Assembly: GCA_002713365.1 (NCBI GenBank)
Contig: PASR01000017.1
Coordinates: 32,628-96,627 of the forward strand
From: Rhodospirillaceae bacterium
GTDB taxonomy: Bacteria; Pseudomonadota; Alphaproteobacteria; UBA6615
Length of the DNA stretch: 64,000 nucleotides
Direction: 5' to 3'
This document shows positions 1-8,966 of the stretch, one piece after another. The notes under the pieces were generated by a model, which saw only the letters and a list, made by a program, of their open reading frames with translations, did not search any database and was not told the DNA's origin. A program made the position numbers and the translations under genes. How positions within the stretch are numbered: position 1 is the stretch's first letter; each line of letters begins with the position of its first letter.

Positions 1-697
1 TTTATTGGCAGCCGAAAGGCACCGTCGATTAACTGGCATGGGCCAACATATAAAATTATCCTTAGCTGACGTAGCTTTCGCTACAGTGGGAAACCTGGGT
101 TATATTGGTGAGGTGGAGATTAATAAAGAGGAACGCCCAAACATTGGAAATAGTGTCTATGGAAGTTATGGGGATGACTTTGGAACAATAGATAATAGAC
201 GGGTGATGATTATTGCTGTTTCTGTCTCACAGTGGAAAAAACTTATAAAAGCTACTGAAAGTGAAAACGCTATAAACAAATTAGAGAAGAAATTGGGATT
301 AGACTTTAATAAAGAAGAAAACAGATTTGAGGCTAGAAAAGAAATTAATAAAATAATTGCTGGTTGGTGTGAAAAATATAGTCTTGAGCATATCCAGACA
401 ATATTCAACAAACATAATGTGTGTTGGGGTCCATACCAAACATTTACACAAATGCTAGAAGAAGACGATAGGTGTTCAACTAACAACCCATTATTTGCGG
501 AAGTGTTACAGCCTGGAATAGGTAAGTATCTTATGCCAGGAGTACCTCACCAGTTTAATTCAGAAGAACGAGAGCACCCACGTGGACCGCTTCTAGGTGA
601 ACATACGGACCAAATATTATCAGAAGATCTAGGACTTAATGAAAATCAAATTGGCAAATTATATGATCAAGGTATAATTTCTGGGATAAATGAATGA
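1..697 (+). CDS. mct: Mesaconyl-CoA C1-C4 CoA transferase (2-methylfumaryl-CoA isomerase), 3' part
   Basis: C-terminal part of a CaiB/BaiF (family III) CoA-transferase; the frame is open to the window edge, so the 5' part lies outside. It opens with LLAAERHRRLTG, continues with a YGSYGDDFGT-type segment, CSTNNPLFAEV and QPGIGKYLMPG, and ends with the family tail GPLLGEHTDQIL. From memory these blocks match Chloroflexus Mct much better than generic family III transferases. Mct moves CoA within mesaconate from the C1 to the C4 carboxyl. The stop overlaps the next start (ATGA), and that gene encodes the enzyme expected to use the C4 product, which supports the call. The catalytic Asp would be in the missing part. 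Confidence 0.85.
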   Translation, partial: LLAAERHRRLTGMGQHIKLSLADVAFATVGNLGYIGEVEINKEERPNIGNSVYGSYGDDFGTIDNRRVMIIAVSVSQWKKLIKATESENAINKLEKKLGLDFNKEENRFEARKEINKIIAGWCEKYSLEHIQTIFNKHNVCWGPYQTFTQMLEEDDRCSTNNPLFAEVLQPGIGKYLMPGVPHQFNSEEREHPRGPLLGEHTDQILSEDLGLNENQIGKLYDQGIISGINE

Positions 698-1545
698 AAA
701 TAGACCAACATATAAGTTACGGTGATTGGTTACCCTCAGTAGAGAAAGTTACTGAGATAATTGATCTTACCCAGGTTAGAAAGTTGGCTGGAGTTTTGAA
801 CCTTGATGAAACATCCCTGGTAAACGGATCTCATCTTCCACCAATGTGGCACTGGCTTTTTTTTCTACACAGAGCGGAAACTAATAATATAGGAATAGAT
901 GGACATCCAAAGAGAGGTGGATTTTTTCCACCAATAGAACTTCAACGTCGAATGTTTGCTGGAGAACAAATTAACTATCATAATCCACTATTAGTAGGCC
1001 TACCCGCCACCAGGACGGGTACAATAACTCGATTAGATGAAAAAAAAGGTAAAAATGGACGAATGGTGCTTGTAACAGCTACGTACATTATTGAACAAGA
1101 AGGAAAAAAATGCATCGAGGATAAGCATGATATAATATATATAGATGGCGGAGAAGAAACCCCCGCACCTGGTCAAGATTCATTCATAAAACCTAATGAT
1201 AAGTGGCATCGTATATATAAAGCTGACCCGGTACTCTTATTTCGTTATTCAGCGCTAAGCTTTAATAGTCATCGTATTCATTACGATAGCAAATACGCGG
1301 AAAACGAAGAGGGGTATCCAGGCTTAGTAGTTCACGGACCATTCACTGCGCTACTATTAGCAGAATTAGCAAGAGATAACATCCAAGAATCTTTAACAGA
1401 GTTTAGCTTTCGAGGCCGAGCGCCACTATTTGAACCTTGGTCTTTTCATTTAATTGGTAATTCTAATAATGAAGGTATTGCTGAACTTCAAGCCATACGT
1501 AATGACTCTGTCATAGCAATGACCGCCACTGCAAAATTCAGATAG
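694..1545 (+). CDS. meh: Mesaconyl-C4-CoA hydratase (HTD2/MaoC-like)
   Basis: 283 aa, close to the usual length of the double-hotdog HTD2-like hydratases. The N-terminal FAS1-type dehydratase half carries LPPMWHWLFF (48-57) and HPKRGGFFPP (71-80). The C-terminal hotdog has FNSHRIHYD (190-198) and YPGLVVHGP (208-216), where the hydratase active-site residues sit. In Chloroflexus the related enzyme hydrates mesaconyl-C4-CoA to citramalyl-CoA, which a lyase splits to acetyl-CoA and pyruvate. Its ATG overlaps the mct stop, so translation is probably coupled. An itaconyl-CoA or other C4-acyl-CoA hydratase role is possible, but linkage to mct favours mesaconyl-C4-CoA. Confidence 0.8.
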   Translation: MKIDQHISYGDWLPSVEKVTEIIDLTQVRKLAGVLNLDETSLVNGSHLPPMWHWLFFLHRAETNNIGIDGHPKRGGFFPPIELQRRMFAGEQINYHNPLLVGLPATRTGTITRLDEKKGKNGRMVLVTATYIIEQEGKKCIEDKHDIIYIDGGEETPAPGQDSFIKPNDKWHRIYKADPVLLFRYSALSFNSHRIHYDSKYAENEEGYPGLVVHGPFTALLLAELARDNIQESLTEFSFRGRAPLFEPWSFHLIGNSNNEGIAELQAIRNDSVIAMTATAKFR

Positions 1546-1554
1546 TGAAAAAAT

Positions 1555-3240
1555 ATGAATAATATTATCAACACCACCTCTAACATGAATAAAGAACGAG
1601 TGCTTTCTTTATGTCATCAGTCATTAGAGGCGATGCAAAAGCATCTTAATGTGTTGACGTCTGTAGCAACATCAATAGCCGCACCGGGAGGTCCGATAGA
1701 ACCTAAACGCCTTATTGAACATCAATATGCGTTGCATGGATTTGCCTGGATGGTAACCTATATAACAGCCTTACGAGAGCTTCTTAACTGGGCAAAGCGT
1801 CTTAACAACAAAGGGCTTTTAGATGATCTAGAAATTTTAATTCTACAATGTGGGTATGGATCCTACCTTAAACAACTGAGATCTGGAATTGCAATGAGCC
1901 AGGATGAATTTGCTCGTCCAAATGATCTTGGTATAGCTGATGCTGCTGAACTGAATACTCCAGCGATTGATGAGCTTATATGTTTGGGAGATACTATTAG
2001 CGTTAGACAAAATATAGCTATAGTACTTAGCGAAAGAATAGGTACAAGAAGTTTCGGTAATTTAAGTTTAGACGATACACATACAATTATTCGAGACCAA
2101 TTTTCACGTTTTTCAGATGAACGTGTAGCTCCAGAGGCTCAAGCGTGGCATATAGCCGATGATTTAATTCCAATAGAAATTATAGAGGAAATGAGTGGCT
2201 TAGGTGTATTCGGACTTACTCTTCCTGAAGAAGATGGAGGATTAGGTTTAGATAAAACTGCAATGTGCATAGTTACTGAAGAACTTTCTCGTGGTTATAT
2301 TGGAGTGGGCTCTTTGAGTACTAGATCAGAAATAGCTGCAGAATTAATTCGCTTTAATGGAACAAACGAACAAAAGGAAAAATACCTTGCGTCCATTGCG
2401 TCAGGTTCAATACTGCCTACTGCAGTATTTACGGAACCAAATCATGGTTCCGATCTAGCTCATATTCGAACACGTGCTGAATATATTAAAAATAATTATA
2501 AAATAACTGGTAACAAGATTTGGATAACGCACGGAGCACGTTCGGATCTAATGACGCTCTTGGCACGCACAAGCAATAAAGATGATGGATATGGTGGATT
2601 AAGCATGTTTCTTGCCGAAAAACCAAGAGGTACTGATAAAGAACCCTTCCCTGCAAAGGGAATGAGCGGGTCTGAGATAAGGGTACTTGGGTATATGGGT
2701 ATGAAAGAATATGAAATTGCCTTTGACGGTTTTGAAGTTGATAAAGAATCATTACTAGGTGGTGAAGAAGGTAATGGGTTTAAACAATTAATGTCCAGCT
2801 TTGAAACAGCACGTATTCAGACAGCCGCACGTGCAATTGGGGTTGCCCAAAATGCATTAGAATTATCTCTAAATTATGCTAACGAACGGTCTCAATTTAA
2901 TAATTCCATTATAGATTTTGCCAGAGTTGGTGGAAAGATAGGCTGGATGGCTGTAGAGACAATGATTGCCCGTCAACTTACATACTTTTCAGCACGACAA
3001 CGCGATAATAATCAGCGTTGTGATATAGAAGCAGGTATGGCTAAGTTATTGGCAGCAAGAGTAGCTTGGTCAAACGCCGACAATGGTGTCCAAATCCACG
3101 GTGGTAACGGGTATGCTGAAGAATTTGTTATGTCCAGGGTATTATGTGATGCACGTATATTAAATGTTTTTGAGGGTGCAGCTGAAATTCAGGCAGGAAT
3201 TATAGCCCGTGGACTAATAAGCCGACCTAATAGACCATAA
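1555..3240 (+). CDS. mcd: (2S)-methylsuccinyl-CoA dehydrogenase
   Basis: 561 aa acyl-CoA dehydrogenase with an extra N-terminal helical region of about 160 aa, the architecture of ethylmalonyl-CoA-pathway Mcd (about 550 aa); ordinary acyl-CoA dehydrogenases have about 380 aa. Visible blocks are the family-specific EHQYALHGFAWMVTYI, the FAD/substrate block TEPNHGSDLA (near 295), IHGGNGYAEE, and FEGAAEIQ near the end, where the catalytic Glu sits. It oxidises methylsuccinyl-CoA to mesaconyl-C1-CoA, which is the substrate of the upstream mct product. It starts 9 bp after meh. A second Met (residue 11) could be the true start; neither has a strong ribosome binding site. Confidence 0.88.
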   Translation: MNNIINTTSNMNKERVLSLCHQSLEAMQKHLNVLTSVATSIAAPGGPIEPKRLIEHQYALHGFAWMVTYITALRELLNWAKRLNNKGLLDDLEILILQCGYGSYLKQLRSGIAMSQDEFARPNDLGIADAAELNTPAIDELICLGDTISVRQNIAIVLSERIGTRSFGNLSLDDTHTIIRDQFSRFSDERVAPEAQAWHIADDLIPIEIIEEMSGLGVFGLTLPEEDGGLGLDKTAMCIVTEELSRGYIGVGSLSTRSEIAAELIRFNGTNEQKEKYLASIASGSILPTAVFTEPNHGSDLAHIRTRAEYIKNNYKITGNKIWITHGARSDLMTLLARTSNKDDGYGGLSMFLAEKPRGTDKEPFPAKGMSGSEIRVLGYMGMKEYEIAFDGFEVDKESLLGGEEGNGFKQLMSSFETARIQTAARAIGVAQNALELSLNYANERSQFNNSIIDFARVGGKIGWMAVETMIARQLTYFSARQRDNNQRCDIEAGMAKLLAARVAWSNADNGVQIHGGNGYAEEFVMSRVLCDARILNVFEGAAEIQAGIIARGLISRPNRP

Positions 3241-3252
3241 ATAGATGTATTT

Positions 3253-4056
3253 ATGATGAATAAAACCAATATTCTAATAACTGATACAGTAACTAAATTG
3301 GGAAACGAAGCTTGTCAAAATGTCGTTATTGCTGGCTCTCACGGAGGCATTTATGCAGGCTATGAAGCAGCGAAAGCCAAAGTTAGAGGAATAATTCTAC
3401 ATGATGCCGCAGTTGGTCTAGATGAGGCGGGAATTGGCTCATTAAAATATCTTGAGAACTTAGGTATAGCTGCAGCTACAATTGACTACCGTAGCGCTAT
3501 CATTGGTAACGGAAATAGCTTAGCTAATGATGGTATTATTAGCTTTGTTAATAAAATCGCTTATAAAGTTGGATGTTTACCAGGGCAAAAGGCTATGGAA
3601 TGTGCAATAATGATGCAGAAATCACCTTACATTACTAAACATGTACCTACTTATGAAGAAGCTCGTTTTTTAATTCGGGAGAACTCAAAAGGCATAATCG
3701 TCAGAGGCTGTGACTCTGTATCTCTAGTAAAAGCAGAAGATGAAAACGTAATAGTAATTACCGCATCTCATGGAGAAGTATTAGCATCCTCTCCTACTTG
3801 GGGAAAACGACCAAAAGTTATGGCTGCTATATTCAACGATGCCGGATCAGAATTAGTTACACGTTTACCGGACCTAAATAAATTAGGTATTCCAGCTGCT
3901 ACAGTTACCAGCGATAGCGCCAGGATAGGAGATGCACGTTCATCATATGATGATGGTATTATTTCCCATTATAATGCAAAAGCCTCTCAAATGGGTATTA
4001 CGACTGGCATTAGTACAGTTGAGTTTGTTAATATCATAATAAGTAAAGTTAACTAA
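3253..4056 (+). CDS. Unknown protein made of two similar halves
   Basis: 267 aa that I do not recognise by function. It has two related halves. The first has VVIAGSHGGIYAG, GVGLDEAGIGS-like spacing, LENLGIAAATIDYRSAIIG and NDGIIS. The second repeats ITASHGEVLAS, FNDAGSE, LNKLGIPAATVTSDSARIGD and DDGIISHYN. The shared order is a SHG motif, an N/H-DA motif, a LGI-AAT strand and a DDGIIS motif, so it looks like an ancient tandem duplication of a unit of roughly 110-130 aa. No signal peptide or membrane segment is seen. It follows mcd by 12 bp and its 3' end overlaps the convergent E1 beta gene by 4 bp. Operon position suggests a role linked to mesaconyl-CoA metabolism, but that is only inference. 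Confidence 0.7.
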   Translation: MMNKTNILITDTVTKLGNEACQNVVIAGSHGGIYAGYEAAKAKVRGIILHDAAVGLDEAGIGSLKYLENLGIAAATIDYRSAIIGNGNSLANDGIISFVNKIAYKVGCLPGQKAMECAIMMQKSPYITKHVPTYEEARFLIRENSKGIIVRGCDSVSLVKAEDENVIVITASHGEVLASSPTWGKRPKVMAAIFNDAGSELVTRLPDLNKLGIPAATVTSDSARIGDARSSYDDGIISHYNAKASQMGITTGISTVEFVNIIISKVN

Positions 4057-5027
4057 AAAAAGCTTCTAGCCTTAGCAATAACTTGTTCTTGAGATATCAT
4101 GTAACTCTCTTCAAGCGGTATCGAGAAAGGTATAGGTATTCGAGCACCGCCCATACGTTTAACAGGACCTTTAAGGTTATCAAATAAATGTTCTGTTACT
4201 TCAGAAGATATCTCTCCACCAAAACCGCCAACCTGAACAGCCTCATGTACAACCATCATTCTGCCGGTTTTTATAACCGATGAAAACACAGCTTCTCTGT
4301 CCCATGGCCATAAGGTTCTAAGATCAATTACTTCTGTAGATACTCCTTCTTCTGAAAGAGTTATTGCAGCCTTCTCTACTACACTTACCATACCTGCCCA
4401 AGTTACTATAGTTAAGTCGGAGCCTTCCTTAACAATCCGTGCTTTACCCAAGGTCAAAGGTTCAACATCATTTTCATTCACTTCACCTACCGAGCCCCAT
4501 AAACCCTTATGTTCCATATAAACTACTGGGTCATCACAACGTATTGCCGCTTTCAATAACCCTCTATTATCAGATGGCGTGGCAGGCGTTACAACAACCA
4601 ACCCGGGTACATGAGCATACCAAGCCTCTGGAGACTGTGAATGTTGTGCTGCTATACCGCCTCGTATACCAATTGGCATTCTGGCTACCATCGGTACTCT
4701 TGCCTGACCGCCAAACATGTAGCGAGCTTTAGCTGCCTGATTAACCAATTCATCAACTGCACACATAGCAAAATCAGAAAAGCGTAACTCAGCGATTGGC
4801 CGAGTCCCTGCTAACGCGGCACCTATTGCAGCCCCCATAATTGTTGCTTCAGATATAGGTGTATCTACAATTCTATCAGCACCATATTCTGCTTGTAAAT
4901 CTTTGTATTGACCGGCCATTCCTCCTTCAAAGCCTAAATCTTCCCCTAGCGCCCAAACTGTTGGATCACGTTCTAATTCTTCTTTCAGTCCCAATCGAGC
5001 TGCCTGCGCATAAGTCATTTCAGTCAT
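4053..5027 (-). CDS. ThDP-dependent dehydrogenase E1 beta subunit (acetoin/pyruvate type), copy 1
   Basis: 324 aa transketolase-like pyrimidine-binding plus C-terminal domains, the usual length for AcoB/PdhB. GEDLG lies at 28-32 and the ThDP-activating Glu at 60 in TPISEATIMG. FSDFAMCAVDELVNQAAK, QHSQSPEAWYAHVPG and VVTPATPSDNRGLL are standard E1 beta blocks. It works as an alpha2-beta2 heterotetramer with the upstream E1 alpha, decarboxylating a 2-oxoacid or cleaving acetoin. Its ATG overlaps the alpha TGA (ATGA). No lipoyl E2 or E3 gene is near, so partners must be encoded elsewhere or an artificial-acceptor-type reaction is used. Substrate unknown. Confidence 0.88.
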   Translation of the reverse strand: MTEMTYAQAARLGLKEELERDPTVWALGEDLGFEGGMAGQYKDLQAEYGADRIVDTPISEATIMGAAIGAALAGTRPIAELRFSDFAMCAVDELVNQAAKARYMFGGQARVPMVARMPIGIRGGIAAQHSQSPEAWYAHVPGLVVVTPATPSDNRGLLKAAIRCDDPVVYMEHKGLWGSVGEVNENDVEPLTLGKARIVKEGSDLTIVTWAGMVSVVEKAAITLSEEGVSTEVIDLRTLWPWDREAVFSSVIKTGRMMVVHEAVQVGGFGGEISSEVTEHLFDNLKGPVKRMGGARIPIPFSIPLEESYMISQEQVIAKARSFF

Positions 5028-6022
5028 GAATTAACTCCCACTTGTGGAGCGCCAACATCTTGGACATCAGTAAAAGCGTCAGCTATATCAGGCCAGGGAG
5101 CAGCATGCGCATCAACAACATATTGTGAAATCGTTTGTTCTGCTTCATCCCTAGCATTAGCTAATTCTTCTTCCGAAATACCCTGTGTAATCAACCAAGA
5201 TTCGGTACGACGAACTGGTTCAAATTCCAAAGCTGCTTCTGCCTCACCTGGAATACGGTATAGAGCTTTATCGTGAGCGAAATGACCCCGTAATCGATAG
5301 GTCATAGCTTGAATTAATTGTGGACCACTACCACTTCGAATCTCATCAATTATTCTAGCTGAAGTATTATCAACCAATAAAAGATCATTTCCATCTATAG
5401 TTATTGCAGGAATTCCATAACTCTCAGCTCTTGCAGCAATACCCTCTCCAGCGGTTACAGTTTTTGTAGTTGTTGTAGCTGCAATTTGATTATTTTCACA
5501 GACAAACAAAACAGGTAAATTATAAATTTTAGCCCAATTAAGAGCTTCCATGAATGGTCCCCTATTAATACCTCCATCACCAATAAAATTAACTACAATC
5601 TTATCCTGTTTAAGTAACTTTATTGCTTGTGCAGCTCCGACAGATATAGTGCAACCATCAGCAATTACTCCGTTAGCTCCAAGCATACCAACTGAGAAAT
5701 CAGCAATATGCATAGACCCCCCTTTTCCACCACTCGTTCCTCCTACACGACCGAATAACTCAAGCATCATGGCCCTTGGATCTGCACCTTTAGCAATTGA
5801 ATGTCCGTGACCTCTATGATAGCTGGTTAGTAGGTCTTCCTTTCTTAAATTTGCACAGATTCCAACAGCAATAGCTTCTTCACCAATATATTGATGGACA
5901 GAACCACGAACATTACCAGCATGAAAATTTTCGCCAGCTGCCTCCTCAAAAGCTCTTATAAGGAGCATTTTTTTATACATATTAAATACTCTTTCTGGTT
6001 CATTTGCTTGGTCTTGAGCCAC
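5024..6022 (-). CDS. ThDP-dependent dehydrogenase E1 alpha subunit (acetoin/pyruvate type), copy 1
   Basis: 332 aa PdhA/AcoA family protein. The ThDP/Mg2+ motif runs from GDG (148-150) to NN (177-178). HRGHGH (69-74) and KGGSMHIADFS are the usual active-site and cofactor blocks. The phosphorylation-loop region is short, as in bacterial acetoin-type E1 alpha. First gene of a two-gene operon with E1 beta. It is divergent from the acetolactate-synthase-like gene at 6171, with a 148-bp shared spacer that should hold both promoters. It is clearly paralogous to the alpha subunit at 7965; both share KVGGTSGGKGGSMHIADFS-like text apart from one residue. Confidence 0.88.
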   Translation of the reverse strand: MAQDQANEPERVFNMYKKMLLIRAFEEAAGENFHAGNVRGSVHQYIGEEAIAVGICANLRKEDLLTSYHRGHGHSIAKGADPRAMMLELFGRVGGTSGGKGGSMHIADFSVGMLGANGVIADGCTISVGAAQAIKLLKQDKIVVNFIGDGGINRGPFMEALNWAKIYNLPVLFVCENNQIAATTTTKTVTAGEGIAARAESYGIPAITIDGNDLLLVDNTSARIIDEIRSGSGPQLIQAMTYRLRGHFAHDKALYRIPGEAEAALEFEPVRRTESWLITQGISEEELANARDEAEQTISQYVVDAHAAPWPDIADAFTDVQDVGAPQVGVNS

Positions 6023-6170
6023 GCTTTTTTCTCCCTTTTGTTACGTATAAAAACACTTCAAAGGTAAACATTTGTTTTCTAAGCTAGAGCATATTAGTAT
6101 TACTCTGATGATGCACCAGGTTAAATTTAAACTATATTGAATAGAACATAAAAAAGAAAATGGTAATAAA

Positions 6171-7934
6171 ATGAATATTAATGCGGAAGAGCAATCAAGC
6201 GGAGATAACGCCCGCTTAGAAATGTCCGGTGGCGAAGCTATTGCCGAAATGCTCAAACGACACAATGTTGGTCCAATGTTTGGAATGGCTGGGTTTCAGC
6301 TTCTCCCTTTTTATGATGCTGTAAGAAGTCTTAATATGGCTCATACCTTGATTGCTGATGAAAGAAGCGGAGCATTTATGGCAGATGCATGGGCACGTGT
6401 TACTGGACGTCCTGGTGTATGCGACGCCACCCTTGGTCCTGGTGCAACAAATCTACTAACTGCTCTTACTGAATCATTGAATGCAGGTATTCCTATTATA
6501 GCAATGATTGGTGATACTAACAGAACGCACGCATGGAAAAACATGACTCAGGAAACGCGTCAAGTTGAAATGCTACGCCCAGCTGTGAAAGAAGTCATAC
6601 GTATTGAAGTAGGTCAACGTATACCCGAACACATAAGATATGCGTATACCATCGCTACCTCAGGGCGTCCTGGCCCTGTTCTAATAGACGTACCAGAAGA
6701 TATATGTCATGGCGTATTTGATTTTGATGAAGATGATTTATATGTTCATGAGTCTACTACTAAGGCCCCAGCTGTACGCACTAGACCTAGCGTTAATGAT
6801 ATAAAACAGGCGTCCTTAATGCTAACCAGTGCCGAAAGACCAGTAATTCTTGCAGGAGGAGGCATACATATTTCTGGTGCTCAAGAAGCGCTTACGGCAT
6901 TATCAAGGGAACACTCAATACCAGTTGCGCATACATTGTCAGGTAAAGGATCCATAGCTTGTACAGATGAACTGTCCTTGGGTTTATTTGGTCGCTATGA
7001 CCGAACTGCTAACGAAATAATCGATAAAAGTGATTGTATTTTAGTAGTTGGTTGTAAACTTGGCGAGATAGCTACCAAACGATATACCATTCCCAGGACG
7101 GGAATACCAATTATACACCTAGATATACTTCCTGAAGAGATTGGTCGATGGGCTAATACTGACTTAGCTCTCTGGGGAGATGCCCGCGAAACCCTGAAGG
7201 ATTTACGTGAGGCTATGAAACAAGAGGCTGAAACATTAAGGAATAGAAGAAGTAAATACATTTCAGAACTTAGTGCTGGAAAATTAAAATGGAGAGCGAA
7301 TGTTAATGAACGGCTAGTATCGATTGAAGAACCAATTAATATGGCCCGTCTATGTCATGAGTTAAATAACACTTTACCAGATGATGCCATCTTAGTAGCC
7401 GATGGGGGATTTGCTGCTCATTGGACAGGGCTTCTTTATGATACAAAAAGACCAGGCCGTGGCTTTATAGTTGATCGTGGAATGGCCTCAATCGGCTATG
7501 GAGTAGCTGGTGGAATTGGCGCTCAATTAGCTGCTCCTGAACGCTCGGTATTTTCATTAACAGGTGATGGGGGACTTAATATGACGTTGGGTGATCTCGA
7601 AACTGCAGCCCGTCTTAAAGTACCACTGACCATGATAGTAGTTAATAACGCTGCATCAGGATATATAAAAGCATTGCAGCACGCGATGTTCGAGGGCCGT
7701 TATCAATCATCAGAGCTATCTGAACTTAATTATGCTTTAATAGCTGAGTCTTTGGGATGTAAAGGTATTAGAGTTACAGATCCCGATAGATTAGCTGATG
7801 CATTTGAAGAGAGCCTCAAGGAACGTAAATTACCCACAGTTATCGATGTAATAGTCACCCGAGATGCAGGGAAAATGCTTCCCGGTGTCGATAGTAGATC
7901 AGCACCAATTAAAAAAGGCGACCGAATTGCATAA
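6171..7934 (+). CDS. Acetolactate-synthase-like ThDP enzyme
   Basis: 587 aa with the three-domain order of the acetohydroxyacid synthase/decarboxylase family: PYR domain (about 18-185), central domain with ILAGGGIHISGA (near 225), and PP domain. The catalytic Glu is E64 in ADERSGAFMADAWAR. The ThDP/Mg2+ motif begins at GDGGLNMTLG (near 465) and ends at VVNNAASGY. Possible reactions are acetolactate synthesis, oxoacid decarboxylation or ligation of two oxoacids; sequence alone does not choose. The N-terminus does not look like sulfoacetaldehyde acetyltransferase. It is followed after 30 bp by a second E1 alpha/beta pair, so the three probably form one transcript and may act in sequence on an acyloin. 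Confidence 0.8.
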   Translation: MNINAEEQSSGDNARLEMSGGEAIAEMLKRHNVGPMFGMAGFQLLPFYDAVRSLNMAHTLIADERSGAFMADAWARVTGRPGVCDATLGPGATNLLTALTESLNAGIPIIAMIGDTNRTHAWKNMTQETRQVEMLRPAVKEVIRIEVGQRIPEHIRYAYTIATSGRPGPVLIDVPEDICHGVFDFDEDDLYVHESTTKAPAVRTRPSVNDIKQASLMLTSAERPVILAGGGIHISGAQEALTALSREHSIPVAHTLSGKGSIACTDELSLGLFGRYDRTANEIIDKSDCILVVGCKLGEIATKRYTIPRTGIPIIHLDILPEEIGRWANTDLALWGDARETLKDLREAMKQEAETLRNRRSKYISELSAGKLKWRANVNERLVSIEEPINMARLCHELNNTLPDDAILVADGGFAAHWTGLLYDTKRPGRGFIVDRGMASIGYGVAGGIGAQLAAPERSVFSLTGDGGLNMTLGDLETAARLKVPLTMIVVNNAASGYIKALQHAMFEGRYQSSELSELNYALIAESLGCKGIRVTDPDRLADAFEESLKERKLPTVIDVIVTRDAGKMLPGVDSRSAPIKKGDRIA

Positions 7935-7964
7935 GATAAATTATAACGATGAAACAGGAAAGAC

Positions 7965-8966
7965 ATGACCAATAACACAGCTTCTAACTATCCTGCTAGA
8001 ATACTAGAAATGTATAAAACGATGACTCTTATAAGAGCCTTCGAAGAAATTGCTGAAGAAGCTTTTGACGCTGGATTAGTGAATGGTTCTATCCATCAAT
8101 ATATTGGCGAGGAAGCTATAGGTACAGCTGTATGTGCAAACCTACGTAAAACTGATTTTATTTTATCAAATCATCGTGGTCATGGTCATGCTATTGCAAA
8201 AGGTGCTAATCCCGAAGCAATGATGAAGGAATTATTAGGTAAAGTAGGTGGAACAAGTGGAGGTAAAGGTGGGTCAATGCACATTGCTGATTTTTCTGTA
8301 GGTATGCTGGGAGCAAATGGAGTTTTGGCTGATGGCCTAACTATGGGAGTTGGGGCCGCTCAGGCACTAGTTCTCCGCAATGTTGATGCAATCGTTACAG
8401 TGTTCGTAGGAGATGGGACTACAAATCGAGGACCTTTCTATGAATCGCTTAACTGGGCAATGATATATGAGCTCCCAATTTTATTTGTCTGTGAAAACAA
8501 TACTTATGCATCATCGACTTCTACGCGCAAAGTCACGGCCGGTCCTGGTCCTGTAGCCCGGGCTGAAGCCTTTGGCATGCCAGCATATGATGTAGATGGT
8601 AATGATGTTCGTGAAGTAGATGAAATTGCTAGCAAAATAATTACAAATATACGTAATGGAGGTGGTCCACAATTTCTCCACGCAAAAACTTATCGTATTA
8701 AAGGGCATGTTTCTAGAGATAAAATGTTGTACCGACCAGAAGGTGAAACTGAAGCTAATTGGAAAAATGAACCTATAAGTAGATGTGCAGACTGGCTAAT
8801 AAAAAACGGTATTAGCGAAGCAGAGATTAATTCAACTAATGCTTCTGCATATAAAGAAATTAGAGATGCTCTGGAAGCTGCAATAGCAGCACCTTTTCCA
8901 GATGGCAAACTTGCATATAAAGACGTACAAGACTTAGGAAACCGTTATCTTGGAGAGCACTCATGA
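7965..8966 (+). CDS. ThDP-dependent dehydrogenase E1 alpha subunit, copy 2
   Basis: 333 aa, AcoA/PdhA family, paralogue of the gene at 5024-6022. ThDP motif GDG at 149-151 to NN at 178-179; NHRGHGH at 69-75; KGGSMHIADFSVG at 101-113. Residues around the substrate pocket differ from copy 1 (FYESLNWAMIYELP against FMEALNWAKIYNLP), so a different 2-oxoacid or acyloin is plausible. The gene starts 30 bp after the acetolactate-synthase-like gene and overlaps E1 beta by ATGA. Again there is no E2 or E3 nearby. Confidence 0.88.
   Translation: MTNNTASNYPARILEMYKTMTLIRAFEEIAEEAFDAGLVNGSIHQYIGEEAIGTAVCANLRKTDFILSNHRGHGHAIAKGANPEAMMKELLGKVGGTSGGKGGSMHIADFSVGMLGANGVLADGLTMGVGAAQALVLRNVDAIVTVFVGDGTTNRGPFYESLNWAMIYELPILFVCENNTYASSTSTRKVTAGPGPVARAEAFGMPAYDVDGNDVREVDEIASKIITNIRNGGGPQFLHAKTYRIKGHVSRDKMLYRPEGETEANWKNEPISRCADWLIKNGISEAEINSTNASAYKEIRDALEAAIAAPFPDGKLAYKDVQDLGNRYLGEHS

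Noticed and set aside
166-486. Minus-strand ORF inside mct
   Set aside because: Shadow of the plus-strand CoA-transferase frame, with no recognisable motif. The same holds for the other minor ORFs overlapping clear genes, for example 2486-2752, 4439-4732, 5550-5810, 14937-15284, 46951-47181, 47215-47724, 56954-57313 and 58470-58817.
6171-7934. Sulfoacetaldehyde acetyltransferase (Xsc)
   Set aside because: The N-terminal PYR-domain text does not resemble Xsc, and the neighbours are E1 subunits rather than a phosphotransacetylase.
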